DNA of 64,000 nt from Amycolatopsis iheyensis (GCF_024703995.1 NZ_JAMXQV010000032.1:62001-126000); one strand, 5' to 3'. Positions 33,616 through 42,442 are shown, counted from the stretch's first letter. Made by a program: numbers and translations. The notes: generated by a model not told the origin, from the sequence alone.

Positions 33616-34479
33616 TCAGCCTCGGCCGGCCAGCCGGGCGATCTCGATCGGGGGCAGGGGTAGCGCGGTTTGGGCGTCGGAGCCGCGACGGGCACTCGGG
33701 TTGATCAACACCCCGGTCGGCTCCGGCCGGTCGTAGGCATCCCGGACGAAGTCACGGCCGCTGGCCTCGACCGTCCGCCGCCACCGCGGTCCGGCCACCG
33801 CCCGATACGCGTCGAGGCGGGCGGCATCGGTGAACACGCACAGCCAGGCTCCCCATTCGCCGAGCTCGACCGGCAGCACGCGGCCGTCCCCGCTCGCCGG
33901 CGCGAAGCCACGCCCGGCCAGGAACACCTCGATGCTGCGGCAGACCAGCAGCGGGGCCCGCTCGGCGTCCGGGGTGGACAGGATGCGGAGCAGCTCGGTC
34001 ACCTCGCCACGCGGCGCGGGCACCACCGCCGGCAGATCGTCGGGCGGACTGTTGTGCTCGAGCCACCGCGACGCGGCTCGCAGCTCGCGGTCCCCGAATT
34101 CACGGTGTGCGCGCCCCAGGCTGCGCTCCAGGTGCTCGTGGAACACCTCGATCCGCCGCCGGCAGGTGCGGTCCGACAGCCCCGCCAGCTTGAGGTTCCC
34201 CAGCCGCTCGCCCAGGTTGGCCGTCACGGGCACGGATCCCAGGTTGTACGCCGTCCAGATGACGAACGCGAGATCACGGTCGCCGATCTCGTCGAGCACG
34301 GCCTTGAGCCGGAGCACGACGATCGCCCGCACGCGATCGACGGGATCGTCGTCGCCGACGCCCCAGAGGGCACGCAGGGCCGGACCGAGCTGTTCCCGCA
34401 GATCAGCCCGTTGTATTCCCCATCCCTTGTGGAGACGGAGGGCAGATTTCCGCGACGCGCCCGCGAGCACCGACGTCAA
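33616..34479 (-). CDS. SseB-like domain protein at the head of the WXG operon
   Basis: 287 aa, TTG start chosen because AGGAGAGGTGA lies directly upstream of it. A helical N-terminal half (residues about 20-135) resembles a compact regulatory or DNA-binding domain. The C-terminal half (RVLPVELGEWGAWLCVFTDA, then GRDFVRDAYDRPEPTGVLI) resembles SseB-type domains. The phrase about a fixed residue for inserting values after AWLCVFTDAARL is typical. No exact function. Probably a cytosolic partner of the two WXG-like products. Confidence 0.55.
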   Translation of the reverse strand: MTSVLAGASRKSALRLHKGWGIQRADLREQLGPALRALWGVGDDDPVDRVRAIVVLRLKAVLDEIGDRDLAFVIWTAYNLGSVPVTANLGERLGNLKLAGLSDRTCRRRIEVFHEHLERSLGRAHREFGDRELRAASRWLEHNSPPDDLPAVVPAPRGEVTELLRILSTPDAERAPLLVCRSIEVFLAGRGFAPASGDGRVLPVELGEWGAWLCVFTDAARLDAYRAVAGPRWRRTVEASGRDFVRDAYDRPEPTGVLINPSARRGSDAQTALPLPPIEIARLAGRG

Positions 34480-34803
34480 TCACCTCTCCTTTCTCCTTGA
34501 TCGTGGGAAACGCATCATAAAGGACTGTCTCGCGCCGAGTGCAGCAACCTTTACCCGCGGCGTGGCCGTTCAAAAAACGTCCGCGACCTGGCTTTATGAC
34601 AATTTGTGGACATAAATCAGCGGACCAGTCGACGTTTTGGCCACGAAGTCGCCATGACCATTCCATGACCAAAACAAACCGTACAAGCGTTCGGCGACCG
34701 GTTCCTGACCAGAACCGCCGGCCGGCGACCGAAAAACGATCACGGTGCCTACTGTCGATTCCGTCGGCCGCGAACGGACGCTGCCCCCGAACCTGGAGAC
34801 ACC
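34480..34803. other. Gene-free promoter region with direct repeats
   Basis: 324 bp between divergent genes, noticeably more AT-rich than the rest of the window (several TTTATGA and AAAAAAC stretches). CCATGACCA occurs twice, 11 bp apart, at 34652-34660 and 34663-34671. No ORF with coding character is seen. It probably carries the promoters of the SseB/WXG operon and the small PPYW protein. Confidence 0.5.
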
Positions 34804-35028
34804 ATGGAAATGGCCCTGATCGCCGGCCTGGCCTACCTGGCCGGCGTGACTTCGACCAGCCTGGCCGTCGTACTGTGGTCACGCCGCCGGCCAGCGCACG
34901 AGCACCGGTGCGTGATCGTCGCCCCGCAGCGTCCCTTCGGGCCGGGTCCGCTCCCGCCGTACTGGGCGACCCCGCGCCACCTGCCCCCGGACTTCCCGGG
35001 CCCGGCCGCGCCGCCGCCCTACTGGTGA
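34804..35028 (+). CDS. Small single-helix membrane protein with PPYW repeats
   Basis: 74 aa, ATG with GGAG 9 bp upstream. One hydrophobic helix (residues 3-25) is followed by basic WSRRRPAHEH and a proline-rich cytosolic tail that ends twice in the same word: LPPYWATPRH and APPPYW at the very end. I do not recognise a family. The tail could be a ligand for a proline-binding domain or a membrane scaffold. Convergent with glgP, stop codons 1 bp apart. Confidence 0.6.
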   Translation: MEMALIAGLAYLAGVTSTSLAVVLWSRRRPAHEHRCVIVAPQRPFGPGPLPPYWATPRHLPPDFPGPAAPPPYW

Positions 35029-35029
35029 T

Positions 35030-37555
35030 TCAGGCCAGCACCACGCGGGCCAGCTCGGCCGGCGCGGCCAGCAGCCCGTGCTTCGGCAGCACCCGCACCG
35101 TGTACCCGATCGACCCCGGCCGCGGCAGCTTCAGCCGGGCCGCGAACGCGCCGATGCCGTCTTCGGTCATCGGGACCGTCACCGCGTCGCGCAGCTCGTC
35201 GTCGTCGCCCACCCGGCCGACCACCGCCTGGATGTCCACTTCGGACTGGTCGAGGCCGGCCAGGTCGATGCGGGCGCGGATCGTCACCTCGGTGCCGACC
35301 ACCAGCCGCTCGGTCGCCTCCACCAGCAGCTCCGAGTCGAAGATCCGCACGCGCGGCCACGACACCTCGAGCTTCGTGCGGTAGTCCGCCAGCGACAGCG
35401 CGCCGCGGTAGCCGTCGCCCGTCGCCGCCGCCACCATGCGAGATGCCGGGAGGTAGCCGTTGTCGACGTACTCGCGGACCATCCGGGACGCCTGCACCCG
35501 CGGCCCGAGCGTCTCCAGCGTGTGCCACACCATCGACAGCCAGCCGGTCGGCACGCCGTCGGCGGAGCGGTCGTAGTACAGCGGCGCGATCTGCTGGCCG
35601 AGCAGCTCGTAGAGCGCCGCGGCCTCGAGGTCGTCGCGCCGCAGCGGGTCGGTGACGCCGTCCGCGGTCGGGATCGCCCAGCCGTTGCTGCCGTCGTAGC
35701 ACTCGTCCCACCAGCCGTCGCGGATCGACAGGTTCAGCCCGCCGTTCAGCGCCGACTTCATCCCCGACGTCCCGCACGCTTCCAGCGGCCGCACCGGGTT
35801 GTTCAGCCAGACGTCGCAGCCCCGGTACAGGTAGCGCGCCATCGACATGTCGTAGTCCGGCAGGAAGACGATCCGGTGCCGGACGTCCGCGCCGTCGACG
35901 AACCGGACGATCTGCTGGATCAGCTGCTTGCCGTTCTCGTCGGCCGGGTGCGACTTGCCGGCCACGACGACCTGGATCGGGCGCTGCTCGTCGAGCAGCA
36001 GCGTGCGCAGCCGCTCCGGGTCGCGCAGCATCAGCGTCAGGCGCTTGTAGGTCGGCACCCGGCGGGCGAACCCGACGGTCAGCACGTCCGGGTCGAACAC
36101 CGAGTCCACCCAGCCCAGCTCGAGCGGTGACGCGCCGCGCTGCAGCCACGCCGCGCGGACCCGCCGCCGGACCTCGTGCACCAGCTTCTCGCGCAGCTCG
36201 CGCCGCAGCTCCCACAGCTGGGCGTCGGTGACGCCGTCGCGCAGCGGCCCCTCGCCGACGTCGAGGCCCCACTCGCGGCCGAGCAGCGTGCTCAGCTCGC
36301 GCGCCACCCAGGTCGGGCCGTGGACGCCGTTGGTCACCGACGAGATCGGCACCTCGTCGTGGTCGAAGCCGGGCCACAGCCGCGAGAACATCTTGCGGGT
36401 GACGCGCCCGTGCAGCTGCGAGACGCCGTTGGCGCGCTGCGCCAGCCGCAGGCCCATGTGCGCCATGTTGAACAGGCCCGGGTTGTCCTCGGCGCCGAGC
36501 GCGAGGACGCGCCGCGGGTCGATGTCCGGGACCAGCCTGCCGTCGGCGAAGTAGCGCTGCACCAGGTCGACCGGGAACCGGTCGATGCCCGCGCTGACCG
36601 GGGTGTGCGTGGTGAACACCGTGCCGGCCCGGACCGCGGGCATGGCCTCGTCGAACGCCAGGCCGTCGGCCTGGACGATCTCGCGCGCGCGTTCCAGGCC
36701 GAGGAAGCCCGCGTGTCCCTCGTTCGTGTGAAACACCATCGGCTGCGGGTGGCCGGTCAGCTCGCAGAACTTGCGGACGGCGCGGAACCCGCCGATGCCG
36801 GCCAGGATCTCCTGCCGCAGCCGGTGGTCGGCGTCGCCGCCGTAGAGCCGGTCGGTGACGCCGCGCAGGTCCTCGTCGTTGGCCTCGGTGTCGGTGTCGA
36901 GCAGCAGCAGCGGCACGCGTCCGACGCGGGCCTGCCAGATCTGCGCGCACAGCTCGCGCCCGCCAGGCATCGCGACGCCGATCAGCACCGGCCGCCCGCC
37001 CGCGGTCAGCAGCTCCAGCGGGAACGCGTTGGGGTCGATCACCGGGTAGTGCTCGACCTGCCAGCCGTCGAGCGAGAGCGACTGGCGGAAGTAGCCGTTG
37101 CGGTAGAGCAGTCCGACGCCGACCATCGGCACGCCCAGGTCGGACGCGGCCTTGAGGTGGTCGCCGGCCAGCACGCCGAGGCCGCCGGAGTAGTTCGGCA
37201 GCGCTTCGGTGACGCCGAACTCCATGGAGAAGTAGGCGACCGCGGGTGGGAGATCGTCGTCACGCTGCTGGTACCAGCGCGGCTCCGACAGGTAGTTCTC
37301 CAGGTCCGCGGCCGCGTCACGGGCGCGCGCGAGGAAGTCGTCGTCGACGGCGAGCTCGTCGAGACGCGCCGGCGGCAGCGCGGTGAGCATCCGCAGCGGG
37401 TCGCGCACCGCGTTGAACAGCTCGGCGTCCATCGACGCGAAGAGGTCGCGCGTCGGCGGGTGCCAGGTCCAACGCAGGTTGGTGGCCAGCGCGCCGAGGC
37501 CCGACAGCGATTCCGGGAGGCTGGCGCGGACGGTGAACCGGCGGACTGCACGCAT
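35030..37555 (-). CDS. glgP: Alpha-glucan (glycogen/maltodextrin) phosphorylase
   Basis: 841 aa from ATG 37555 (MRAVRRFTVRASLPESLSGL). The frame runs on upstream, but that part is antisense to the divergent metallopeptidase gene. N-terminal DUF3417-type cap, then the GT35 phosphorylase fold: AYFSMEFGVTEALPNYSGGL and GLGVLAGDHLKAASDLGVP. EACGTSGMKSALNGG contains the PLP lysine at residue 600, and IRDGWWDECYDGSNGW follows, as in the actinobacterial short type. It releases glucose-1-phosphate from glycogen. Confidence 0.93.
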   Translation of the reverse strand: MRAVRRFTVRASLPESLSGLGALATNLRWTWHPPTRDLFASMDAELFNAVRDPLRMLTALPPARLDELAVDDDFLARARDAAADLENYLSEPRWYQQRDDDLPPAVAYFSMEFGVTEALPNYSGGLGVLAGDHLKAASDLGVPMVGVGLLYRNGYFRQSLSLDGWQVEHYPVIDPNAFPLELLTAGGRPVLIGVAMPGGRELCAQIWQARVGRVPLLLLDTDTEANDEDLRGVTDRLYGGDADHRLRQEILAGIGGFRAVRKFCELTGHPQPMVFHTNEGHAGFLGLERAREIVQADGLAFDEAMPAVRAGTVFTTHTPVSAGIDRFPVDLVQRYFADGRLVPDIDPRRVLALGAEDNPGLFNMAHMGLRLAQRANGVSQLHGRVTRKMFSRLWPGFDHDEVPISSVTNGVHGPTWVARELSTLLGREWGLDVGEGPLRDGVTDAQLWELRRELREKLVHEVRRRVRAAWLQRGASPLELGWVDSVFDPDVLTVGFARRVPTYKRLTLMLRDPERLRTLLLDEQRPIQVVVAGKSHPADENGKQLIQQIVRFVDGADVRHRIVFLPDYDMSMARYLYRGCDVWLNNPVRPLEACGTSGMKSALNGGLNLSIRDGWWDECYDGSNGWAIPTADGVTDPLRRDDLEAAALYELLGQQIAPLYYDRSADGVPTGWLSMVWHTLETLGPRVQASRMVREYVDNGYLPASRMVAAATGDGYRGALSLADYRTKLEVSWPRVRIFDSELLVEATERLVVGTEVTIRARIDLAGLDQSEVDIQAVVGRVGDDDELRDAVTVPMTEDGIGAFAARLKLPRPGSIGYTVRVLPKHGLLAAPAELARVVLA

Positions 37556-37679
37556 GGGAAGCGACGATATCGGGCCGCGGACGCCCGTGCGCAAGGGAGC
37601 AGTTCCGGGATAACGTGCACGCCCCGCGAATGCCCTGGGTAGGGTCCTGCGCATCCGTACCGGGTGGGCACGAGAGCGA

Positions 37680-39122
37680 GTGAACGAGATGATCCCAGGG
37701 GGAGGACGGCGCACGCTGGTCGCGCTGCTCGCCGTCGCGGCGGTGGCCGTGAGCGGCTGCAACGACAAGGGCGGCGCCACCGGCGACCCGGCCAAGGACC
37801 CCGGCGCCGGTGCGGTCGCCGGGCTGCCGGTGACCCACTTCGAGAGCGGCCTCAAGCCGGACGCGCCCACGCCGAAGGTCGACGTCAAGAACGCCGACGG
37901 CGGTGAGGACGACAAGCTCGCCACCGCCGCGATCGACGACGTCCAGACGTACTGGAACGAACGCCTGCCCGCCGACTTCGGCCAGCAGTTCGAGCCGGTG
38001 AAGTCGCTGCTGTCCTACGACTCGGACACCGACACCGAGACCACCGGCTGCGGCAGCGTCAAGAAGCTCGTGAACGCGTTCTACTGCTCGGCCGACGACT
38101 CGGTGGCCTGGGACCGCGGGGTGCTGCTGCCGATGCTGCGCCAGCGGTTCGGGCCGATGTCCGTGGTCGTCGTGCTGGCGCACGAGTTCGGCCACGCCGT
38201 CCAGTTCCGGCTGGGCGACAAGGCCGGGATCGCCAAGAGCACCCCGACCGTCGTGAAGGAGCAGCAGGCCGACTGCTTCGCCGGCGGCTACTTCCGCTGG
38301 GTCGCCGAGGACAAGAGCAAGTTCTACCGCGTGTCGACGTCCGAGGGCCTGAACCAGGTCATGGCGGCGATGTTCCTGATCCGCGACACCGCGGGCACCA
38401 GCGGCGCCGACCGCGGCGCGCACGGCACGGCGTTCGACCGCACCTTCGCCTTCCAGACCGGGTTCGAGAAGGGCCCGAAGGAATGCGCGGCGATGAACGC
38501 GGAGAACGTCAAGGCGCGGCTCACCGAGCGTCCCTTCGACAAGGGTGACACCGGCAAGGGCGACACGAAGTTCAACCAGTCCGCCGTCGAGCTGCTGAAG
38601 AAGAGCCTCGACGAGGCGTTCAAGGGCGCCGGGGTGGCCGCGCCGGAGATCGCCGACGGCGGCAGCTGCCAGACCACGCCGCCGGCGTCGTACTGCCCGG
38701 ACGACAACACGGTGAGCATCGACCTCGCCAAGCTGTCCGCGCTGGCCCAGCCGATCGACCGCAAGGCCGAGATGCAGGGCGACGACCCGGGCGGCATGGG
38801 TGACTTCGCGGCCTTCTCCGAGGTCGCTTCGCGGTACGCGCTGGGCATCCAGAAGGGCGTCGGCGCGTCGATCGACAACGCGAACGCGGGCCTGCGCACG
38901 GCCTGCCTGGTCGGCGCGTGGGCGGCGTTCACGAACCGCCCGGGCGACCTGCGGCTGTCCGCGGGTGACCTCGACGAGGCGATCGCGGACCTGCTGCAGC
39001 CGGAGAGCCTGGTGTCGGCCGACGTCAACGGCAAGCGCCCGGACAGCGGTTTCGACCGGGTCGAGTCGCTGCGGCGCGGCTACCTCGAGGGTTCGTCGGT
39101 CTGCTCGAAGCAGTACGCCTGA
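37680..39122 (+). CDS. Neutral zinc metallopeptidase, YpfJ-type lipoprotein
   Basis: 480 aa, GTG start (an ATG three codons later is the alternative). Lipobox VAVSGC puts a lipidated Cys at residue 27. Zinc motif HEFGH at residues 168-172, and the third ligand is probably the acidic residue in KEQQADCFAGGY, as in the KPN_00809/YpfJ family. A surface-anchored protease of unknown target. Divergent from glgP, with a 124-bp promoter gap. Confidence 0.85.
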   Translation: MNEMIPGGGRRTLVALLAVAAVAVSGCNDKGGATGDPAKDPGAGAVAGLPVTHFESGLKPDAPTPKVDVKNADGGEDDKLATAAIDDVQTYWNERLPADFGQQFEPVKSLLSYDSDTDTETTGCGSVKKLVNAFYCSADDSVAWDRGVLLPMLRQRFGPMSVVVVLAHEFGHAVQFRLGDKAGIAKSTPTVVKEQQADCFAGGYFRWVAEDKSKFYRVSTSEGLNQVMAAMFLIRDTAGTSGADRGAHGTAFDRTFAFQTGFEKGPKECAAMNAENVKARLTERPFDKGDTGKGDTKFNQSAVELLKKSLDEAFKGAGVAAPEIADGGSCQTTPPASYCPDDNTVSIDLAKLSALAQPIDRKAEMQGDDPGGMGDFAAFSEVASRYALGIQKGVGASIDNANAGLRTACLVGAWAAFTNRPGDLRLSAGDLDEAIADLLQPESLVSADVNGKRPDSGFDRVESLRRGYLEGSSVCSKQYA

Positions 39123-39130
39123 GGTCGCCC

Positions 39131-39772
39131 ATGGCTGACAAGTGGCTGTCGGATACGCGCTCCTCGTACGACACCGACGCCCCCGGATACCTCGAGAAGG
39201 TGCGTGGGCTGCTCGACGAGCGGCCTTACCTGCGCGCGAGCCTGGCGCTGTTCGCCGAGGCGGTGCACAGCGCCGGAGGCGGGCCGGTCGCCGACGTCGG
39301 CTGCGGGCCGGGCTACGTCACCGGCCACCTCCAAGAGCTCGGTGTGGACGCGTTCGGCATCGACCTCTCGCCCGGGATGATCGCCATCGCGCGGCGCGAC
39401 CACCCCGGCCTGCGCTTCGAGGTCGGGTCGATGACCGACCTCGACCTGGCGGACGGTTCGGTCGCCGGCGTGCTCGCGTTCTGGTCCGTCATCCACGTGC
39501 CCGACCACGCGGTGCCCGGCGTGTTCGAGCAGTTCCGCCGGGTGTTGCGGCCGGGAGGCCCGCTGCTGGTCGGCTTTCACGTCGGTGACGGGACGCAGCA
39601 CACGTCCGAGGGCTACACCGGCCGCCCGGTCGACGTGGACAGCCACCACCGCCCGCCGGACCGGATCGCGGGCTGGCTGCGTGACGCGGGGTTCACGATC
39701 GAGGCCGAACTCGTCATCGGGCCGGACGAGGACGTCCCGGGAGCCGTCATCTTCGCGAGCAGCCCCGCCTGA
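39131..39772 (+). CDS. Class I SAM-dependent methyltransferase
   Basis: 213 aa, ATG 8 bp after the metallopeptidase stop. Motif I VADVGCGPGYVTGHL, then GIDLSPGMIAIARR, a post-motif VLAFWSVIHVPD, and FRRVLRPGGPLLVGFHVG. This is a small-molecule methyltransferase of UbiE/BioC appearance, substrate unknown. Its transcript probably stops at the strong hairpin that begins 9 bp after its stop. Confidence 0.88.
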   Translation: MADKWLSDTRSSYDTDAPGYLEKVRGLLDERPYLRASLALFAEAVHSAGGGPVADVGCGPGYVTGHLQELGVDAFGIDLSPGMIAIARRDHPGLRFEVGSMTDLDLADGSVAGVLAFWSVIHVPDHAVPGVFEQFRRVLRPGGPLLVGFHVGDGTQHTSEGYTGRPVDVDSHHRPPDRIAGWLRDAGFTIEAELVIGPDEDVPGAVIFASSPA

Positions 39773-39780
39773 GCGCGTGA

Positions 39781-39812
39781 AAAAGGCCCCCACCGCGTGG
39801 TGGGGGCCTTTT
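39781..39812. terminator. Bidirectional intrinsic terminator
   Basis: AAAAGGCCCCCACC (39781-39794) pairs perfectly with GGTGGGGGCCTTTT (39799-39812) around a 4-base loop. A-tract and T-tract on either side give a usable terminator in both directions, between the convergent stops at 39772 and 39821. Confidence 0.9.
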
Positions 39813-39820
39813 CGCGGGTT

Positions 39821-40801
39821 CTAGAAGAGGGCGCTCGCCAGGTTGCGGCGGGCCTTCATGACGCGCTCGTCGGCCGGGTCGAACAGGTCGAACAGCGCCA
39901 CCAGGTGCTCGCGGACCCGGTTGCGGTCGTCGCCCGCGGTGCGGCGGACCGTGTCGATCAGGCGCTTGAAGCCCGCCTCGACGTCGTTCTCCGCGATCTC
40001 CAGGTCGGCCGCGTCGAGCTGGGCCGACAGGTCGGCCGGGTCGGCGTCGGCCTTCGCGCGGGCGTCCGGGTCGGCGCTCTCCGCGCGGGCGGTGAACTTG
40101 ACCTGGGCCAGCGCGTTCTTGGCCAGCTCGTTGGCCGGTTCGACGTCGAGGATGCGCTCGTAGGCGGCCTGCGCGGCGGCGAAGTCGCCCCGCTCGAAGG
40201 CCTCTTCCGCCTCGGTGAAGCGCGGGTCCTCGGGCTCCTCGATCGGGCCGCCGCCGTTGGCCTCGGCCTCGGCGATCGCCGGCAGCTTGTCTCGCAGGGC
40301 TTCGAGCAGCGCGTTGATCCACTTGCGGATCTCGGGCTCGGGCAGGGCGCCGGAGAAGGCGTCGACCGGCTGGCCGCCGCCGATGGCGACGATCGTGGGG
40401 ATGGACTGCGCGCCGAACAGCTGCGCGATGCGCGGGTTGGCGTCGACGTCGACCTTCGCCACGACCCACGCGCCACCGGACTCGGCGGCCATCCGCTCGA
40501 GCACCGGGGACAGCTGCTTGCAGGGGCCGCACCACTCGGCCCACAGGTCGACGATCACCAGCTGACGCAGGGACCGCTCGACGACCTCCTGCTGGAAGGT
40601 GGCCTCGGTGACGTCGATCACGGCCTCGGACGAACCCGGGGCGGACGGCGGCGGAGCGTCTCCGCCGGCCGGGCCGGCGGGCGGGGCCGGCTGCCTCTGC
40701 GCCGATTCGGCGCGGGCCTTGAGCGCGGACAAGTCGACCGCGCCGGACAGGGCGGCGGACAGGGCCGCTGACTTCGCTGCAGATCCGCGTGGCTGTGTCA
40801 C
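39821..40801 (-). CDS. Thioredoxin-TPR co-chaperone (YbbN/CnoX-like)
   Basis: 326 aa from GTG 40801 (VTQPRGSAAK). An Ala/Pro-rich N-terminal linker (residues 35-58), a thioredoxin domain with WCGPC at residues 90-94, then TPR-like helices (TEAEEAFERGDFAAAQAAYE) to the C-terminus. YbbN-type proteins act as oxidative-stress co-chaperones. Unlike Escherichia coli CnoX (SxxC), both redox cysteines are present, so it may also reduce disulfides. Confidence 0.88.
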   Translation of the reverse strand: MTQPRGSAAKSAALSAALSGAVDLSALKARAESAQRQPAPPAGPAGGDAPPPSAPGSSEAVIDVTEATFQQEVVERSLRQLVIVDLWAEWCGPCKQLSPVLERMAAESGGAWVVAKVDVDANPRIAQLFGAQSIPTIVAIGGGQPVDAFSGALPEPEIRKWINALLEALRDKLPAIAEAEANGGGPIEEPEDPRFTEAEEAFERGDFAAAQAAYERILDVEPANELAKNALAQVKFTARAESADPDARAKADADPADLSAQLDAADLEIAENDVEAGFKRLIDTVRRTAGDDRNRVREHLVALFDLFDPADERVMKARRNLASALF

Positions 40802-40886
40802 GCTTCCATCCTGGCACGCGTGCCGCGTGCTTTCACCGGGTGCCCATCGCTTGGCAGGACGGCGCCGCGTGGGGCAGGCTCGGCCG

Positions 40887-41294
40887 GTGCACATCCGGCG
40901 TGACGTGAAAGTGGGGCTGTCCATCGTGGCCGCGCTCGCGTGGATCGGCGCGGTGACGCTGCTCATCGTGCACGAACCGGACCCAGGCGCGTCCTCACCC
41001 GGCGAGCTGCGCGACAAGCTCGCGTCGGCGCTGTCCGGGCACGACGCGGACGCCCTCGCCGGCCTGGTCGACTACCCGGGCTCCGGCGGGGACGACTTCG
41101 CGAAGGACTACGTGACGGCGCTGGCCGACCACGGTGTCCACGACGTGCGCGTGGAGCTGGGCCCGGACGCGGCGGCTCCGGCCCGCGCGACGGTCGAAGG
41201 CACCCTCGGCGACGGCCGTCCGTTCAGCTACGCGCTGAACGTGACGAGTGAAGACGGCCGCTGGACGGTCGCCTTCACCCCGCCACTTCCGTAG
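40887..41294 (+). CDS. Membrane-anchored NTF2-like hypothetical protein
   Basis: 135 aa from GTG 40887 (VHIRRDVKVGLS). One N-terminal anchor helix (residues 9-27), then an acidic domain with alternating helix and strand (SPGELRDKLASALSGHDADA, then FSYALNVTSEDGRWTVAF) that resembles small NTF2/DUF4878-like exported domains. No function assigned. Divergent from the thioredoxin-TPR gene. Followed at 41301 by a palindromic repeat. Confidence 0.65.
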   Translation: MHIRRDVKVGLSIVAALAWIGAVTLLIVHEPDPGASSPGELRDKLASALSGHDADALAGLVDYPGSGGDDFAKDYVTALADHGVHDVRVELGPDAAAPARATVEGTLGDGRPFSYALNVTSEDGRWTVAFTPPLP

Positions 41295-41456
41295 TCCCGA
41301 GCGCCCCAATGTGGCCTTCGGTGCGTCAGACGCAACCAAGGCCACATTGGGGTTGTTTCATCGTGAACGTGGCTGGTCAGGGTGCTGAGGTCCCTGTGGT
41401 TGCCTGTGGTGGCAGGAAGTGGTGGCGGGACCGGCGTGGCGAGCCTGGGCATAGGT

Positions 41457-41506
41457 GAAGCCCTCGGCAAGATCGAGATGTGAGTCAATCACCCGCCGAG
41501 GGCTTC
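41457..41506 (+). promoter_or_regulatory. Hairpin enclosing the transposase start codon
   Basis: GAAGCCCTCGGC (41457-41468) is perfectly complementary to GCCGAGGGCTTC (41495-41506). The 26-base loop contains the GTG start at 41480, and the codons of the right arm are inside the ORF. Read-through RNA from neighbouring genes would fold it and could block translation, a known protective device of insertion sequences. Confidence 0.6.
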
Positions 41507-42370
41507 GGTGCTCTTTCCTACCAGGTCACCCTTCCCCTGTCTCGTCAGACCCTGCAGCTGGTCGCCGGGCTGATCCGCGCCCACCGAGGCCGGCTGCGGT
41601 CTCGCTGGCGCAAAGCCACCCCCGCCGGGCAGGCGCTGACGGTGCTGGCGGTGCTGCGTCACGACCCGCGACTGGCCCACCTCGGCGCCGGCATGAACGT
41701 CTCCGCGTCCACGGTGCGGCGGTGGGTGCTGGAAGTCATCGGCCTGCTCGCCGCCCGCGCCACCCGCCTGAACCGGGTCCTGCGGCGCCAGGCCGCCCGG
41801 GGTGGTGAGGTGGTGCTGGTGGATGGCACCCTGATCCGGACCCGTCGCCGCACCGGACAAGCGAACCGGGCCCACTACAGCGGCAAACACAAACAGCACG
41901 GCCTGCTCACGCTCGGACTGACCGACGAGCAGGGCCGGCTGCTGTGGGTCTCGGCAGCCCTGCCGGGCAAGACCGCTGACATCACCGCCGCTCGCCGGTT
42001 ACGCCTGCGCGAACGGCTGCACGCCCACGGCCTGACCCCGGCCGGGGACAAAGGGTTCCATGGCTGGCACAAAGACGTCCGCACCACCCGCGACTGCCCG
42101 GCCTGCGGCGGAGCATGTGAGCAGGTCGTGCTCACCCCTTACAAGGCCGAGGCGCGCCGGCCGCTGAGCAAGGCGCAGAAGCAGGCCAACGCCGCGTTCG
42201 CGGCGATGCGGTGCGCGGTGGAGGGCGGCTTCGCCGCCCTCAAACACTGGCACATCCTCGACCGGCTCCGTCTCAATGCCCGTCATGCGTCGACGTTGCT
42301 GCGGGCTTTGCTCGTGCTCACCCAGCACGAGCAGAACATCCGCGACAGTGCCCGCCTCGGTCTGGGGTGA
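41480..42370 (+). CDS. IS5-family transposase (DDE_Tnp_4 type)
   Basis: 296 aa, GTG start. N-terminal helix-turn-helix-like region (LGAGMNVSASTVRRWVLEVI), then a DDE catalytic core with Asp115 (VVLVDGTLI), Asp190 (GDKGFHGW) and Glu248 (CAVEGGFAALKHW). RAHYSGKHKQHG is the family's strand region. An insertion carrying CPACGGAC could bind a metal. All three acidic residues are present, so the protein may be active. It contains a TTA codon at 41999-42001. Confidence 0.92.
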   Translation: MSQSPAEGFGALSYQVTLPLSRQTLQLVAGLIRAHRGRLRSRWRKATPAGQALTVLAVLRHDPRLAHLGAGMNVSASTVRRWVLEVIGLLAARATRLNRVLRRQAARGGEVVLVDGTLIRTRRRTGQANRAHYSGKHKQHGLLTLGLTDEQGRLLWVSAALPGKTADITAARRLRLRERLHAHGLTPAGDKGFHGWHKDVRTTRDCPACGGACEQVVLTPYKAEARRPLSKAQKQANAAFAAMRCAVEGGFAALKHWHILDRLRLNARHASTLLRALLVLTQHEQNIRDSARLGLG

Positions 42371-42442
42371 GCATTACCAGACTCGGTCAACCCACCCTGA
42401 TCAGCAGCGATCAGGATGAAACAACCCCATTGGGGCGCTTGG

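Larger units (their letters stand above)
41346..42431 (+). mobile_element. IS5-family (ISL2-like) insertion sequence, intact
   Basis: The element proper is 41349-42428 (1080 bp). Terminal inverted repeats are GGGGTTGTTTCATC (41349-41362) and GATGAAACAACCCC (42415-42428), perfect over 14 bases. A 3-bp target duplication ATT flanks it (41346-41348 and 42429-42431). One transposase ORF is intact. The ANT-type 3-bp duplication, element length and single DDE ORF suit the ISL2 group of IS5. It has landed inside a palindromic repeat. Confidence 0.9.
41301..42438. repeat. REP-like palindrome, copy A, split by an IS element
   Basis: Without the insertion the element is 55 bp. Its outer arms are 18-bp perfect inverses, GCGCCCCAATGTGGCCTT at 41301-41318 and AAGGCCACATTGGGGCGC at the other end, with an inner GGTGCGT/ACGCAACC stem. 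The right arm is interrupted after ATT (41346-41348) by the IS and resumes at 42432. It sits between convergent genes, where it would also act as a terminator. A second, longer copy is at 57889-57973. Confidence 0.85.

Noticed and set aside
35030..37924. A 964-codon version of glycogen phosphorylase
   Set aside because: The extension is antisense to the metallopeptidase start region. Family members begin near MRAVRRFTV.
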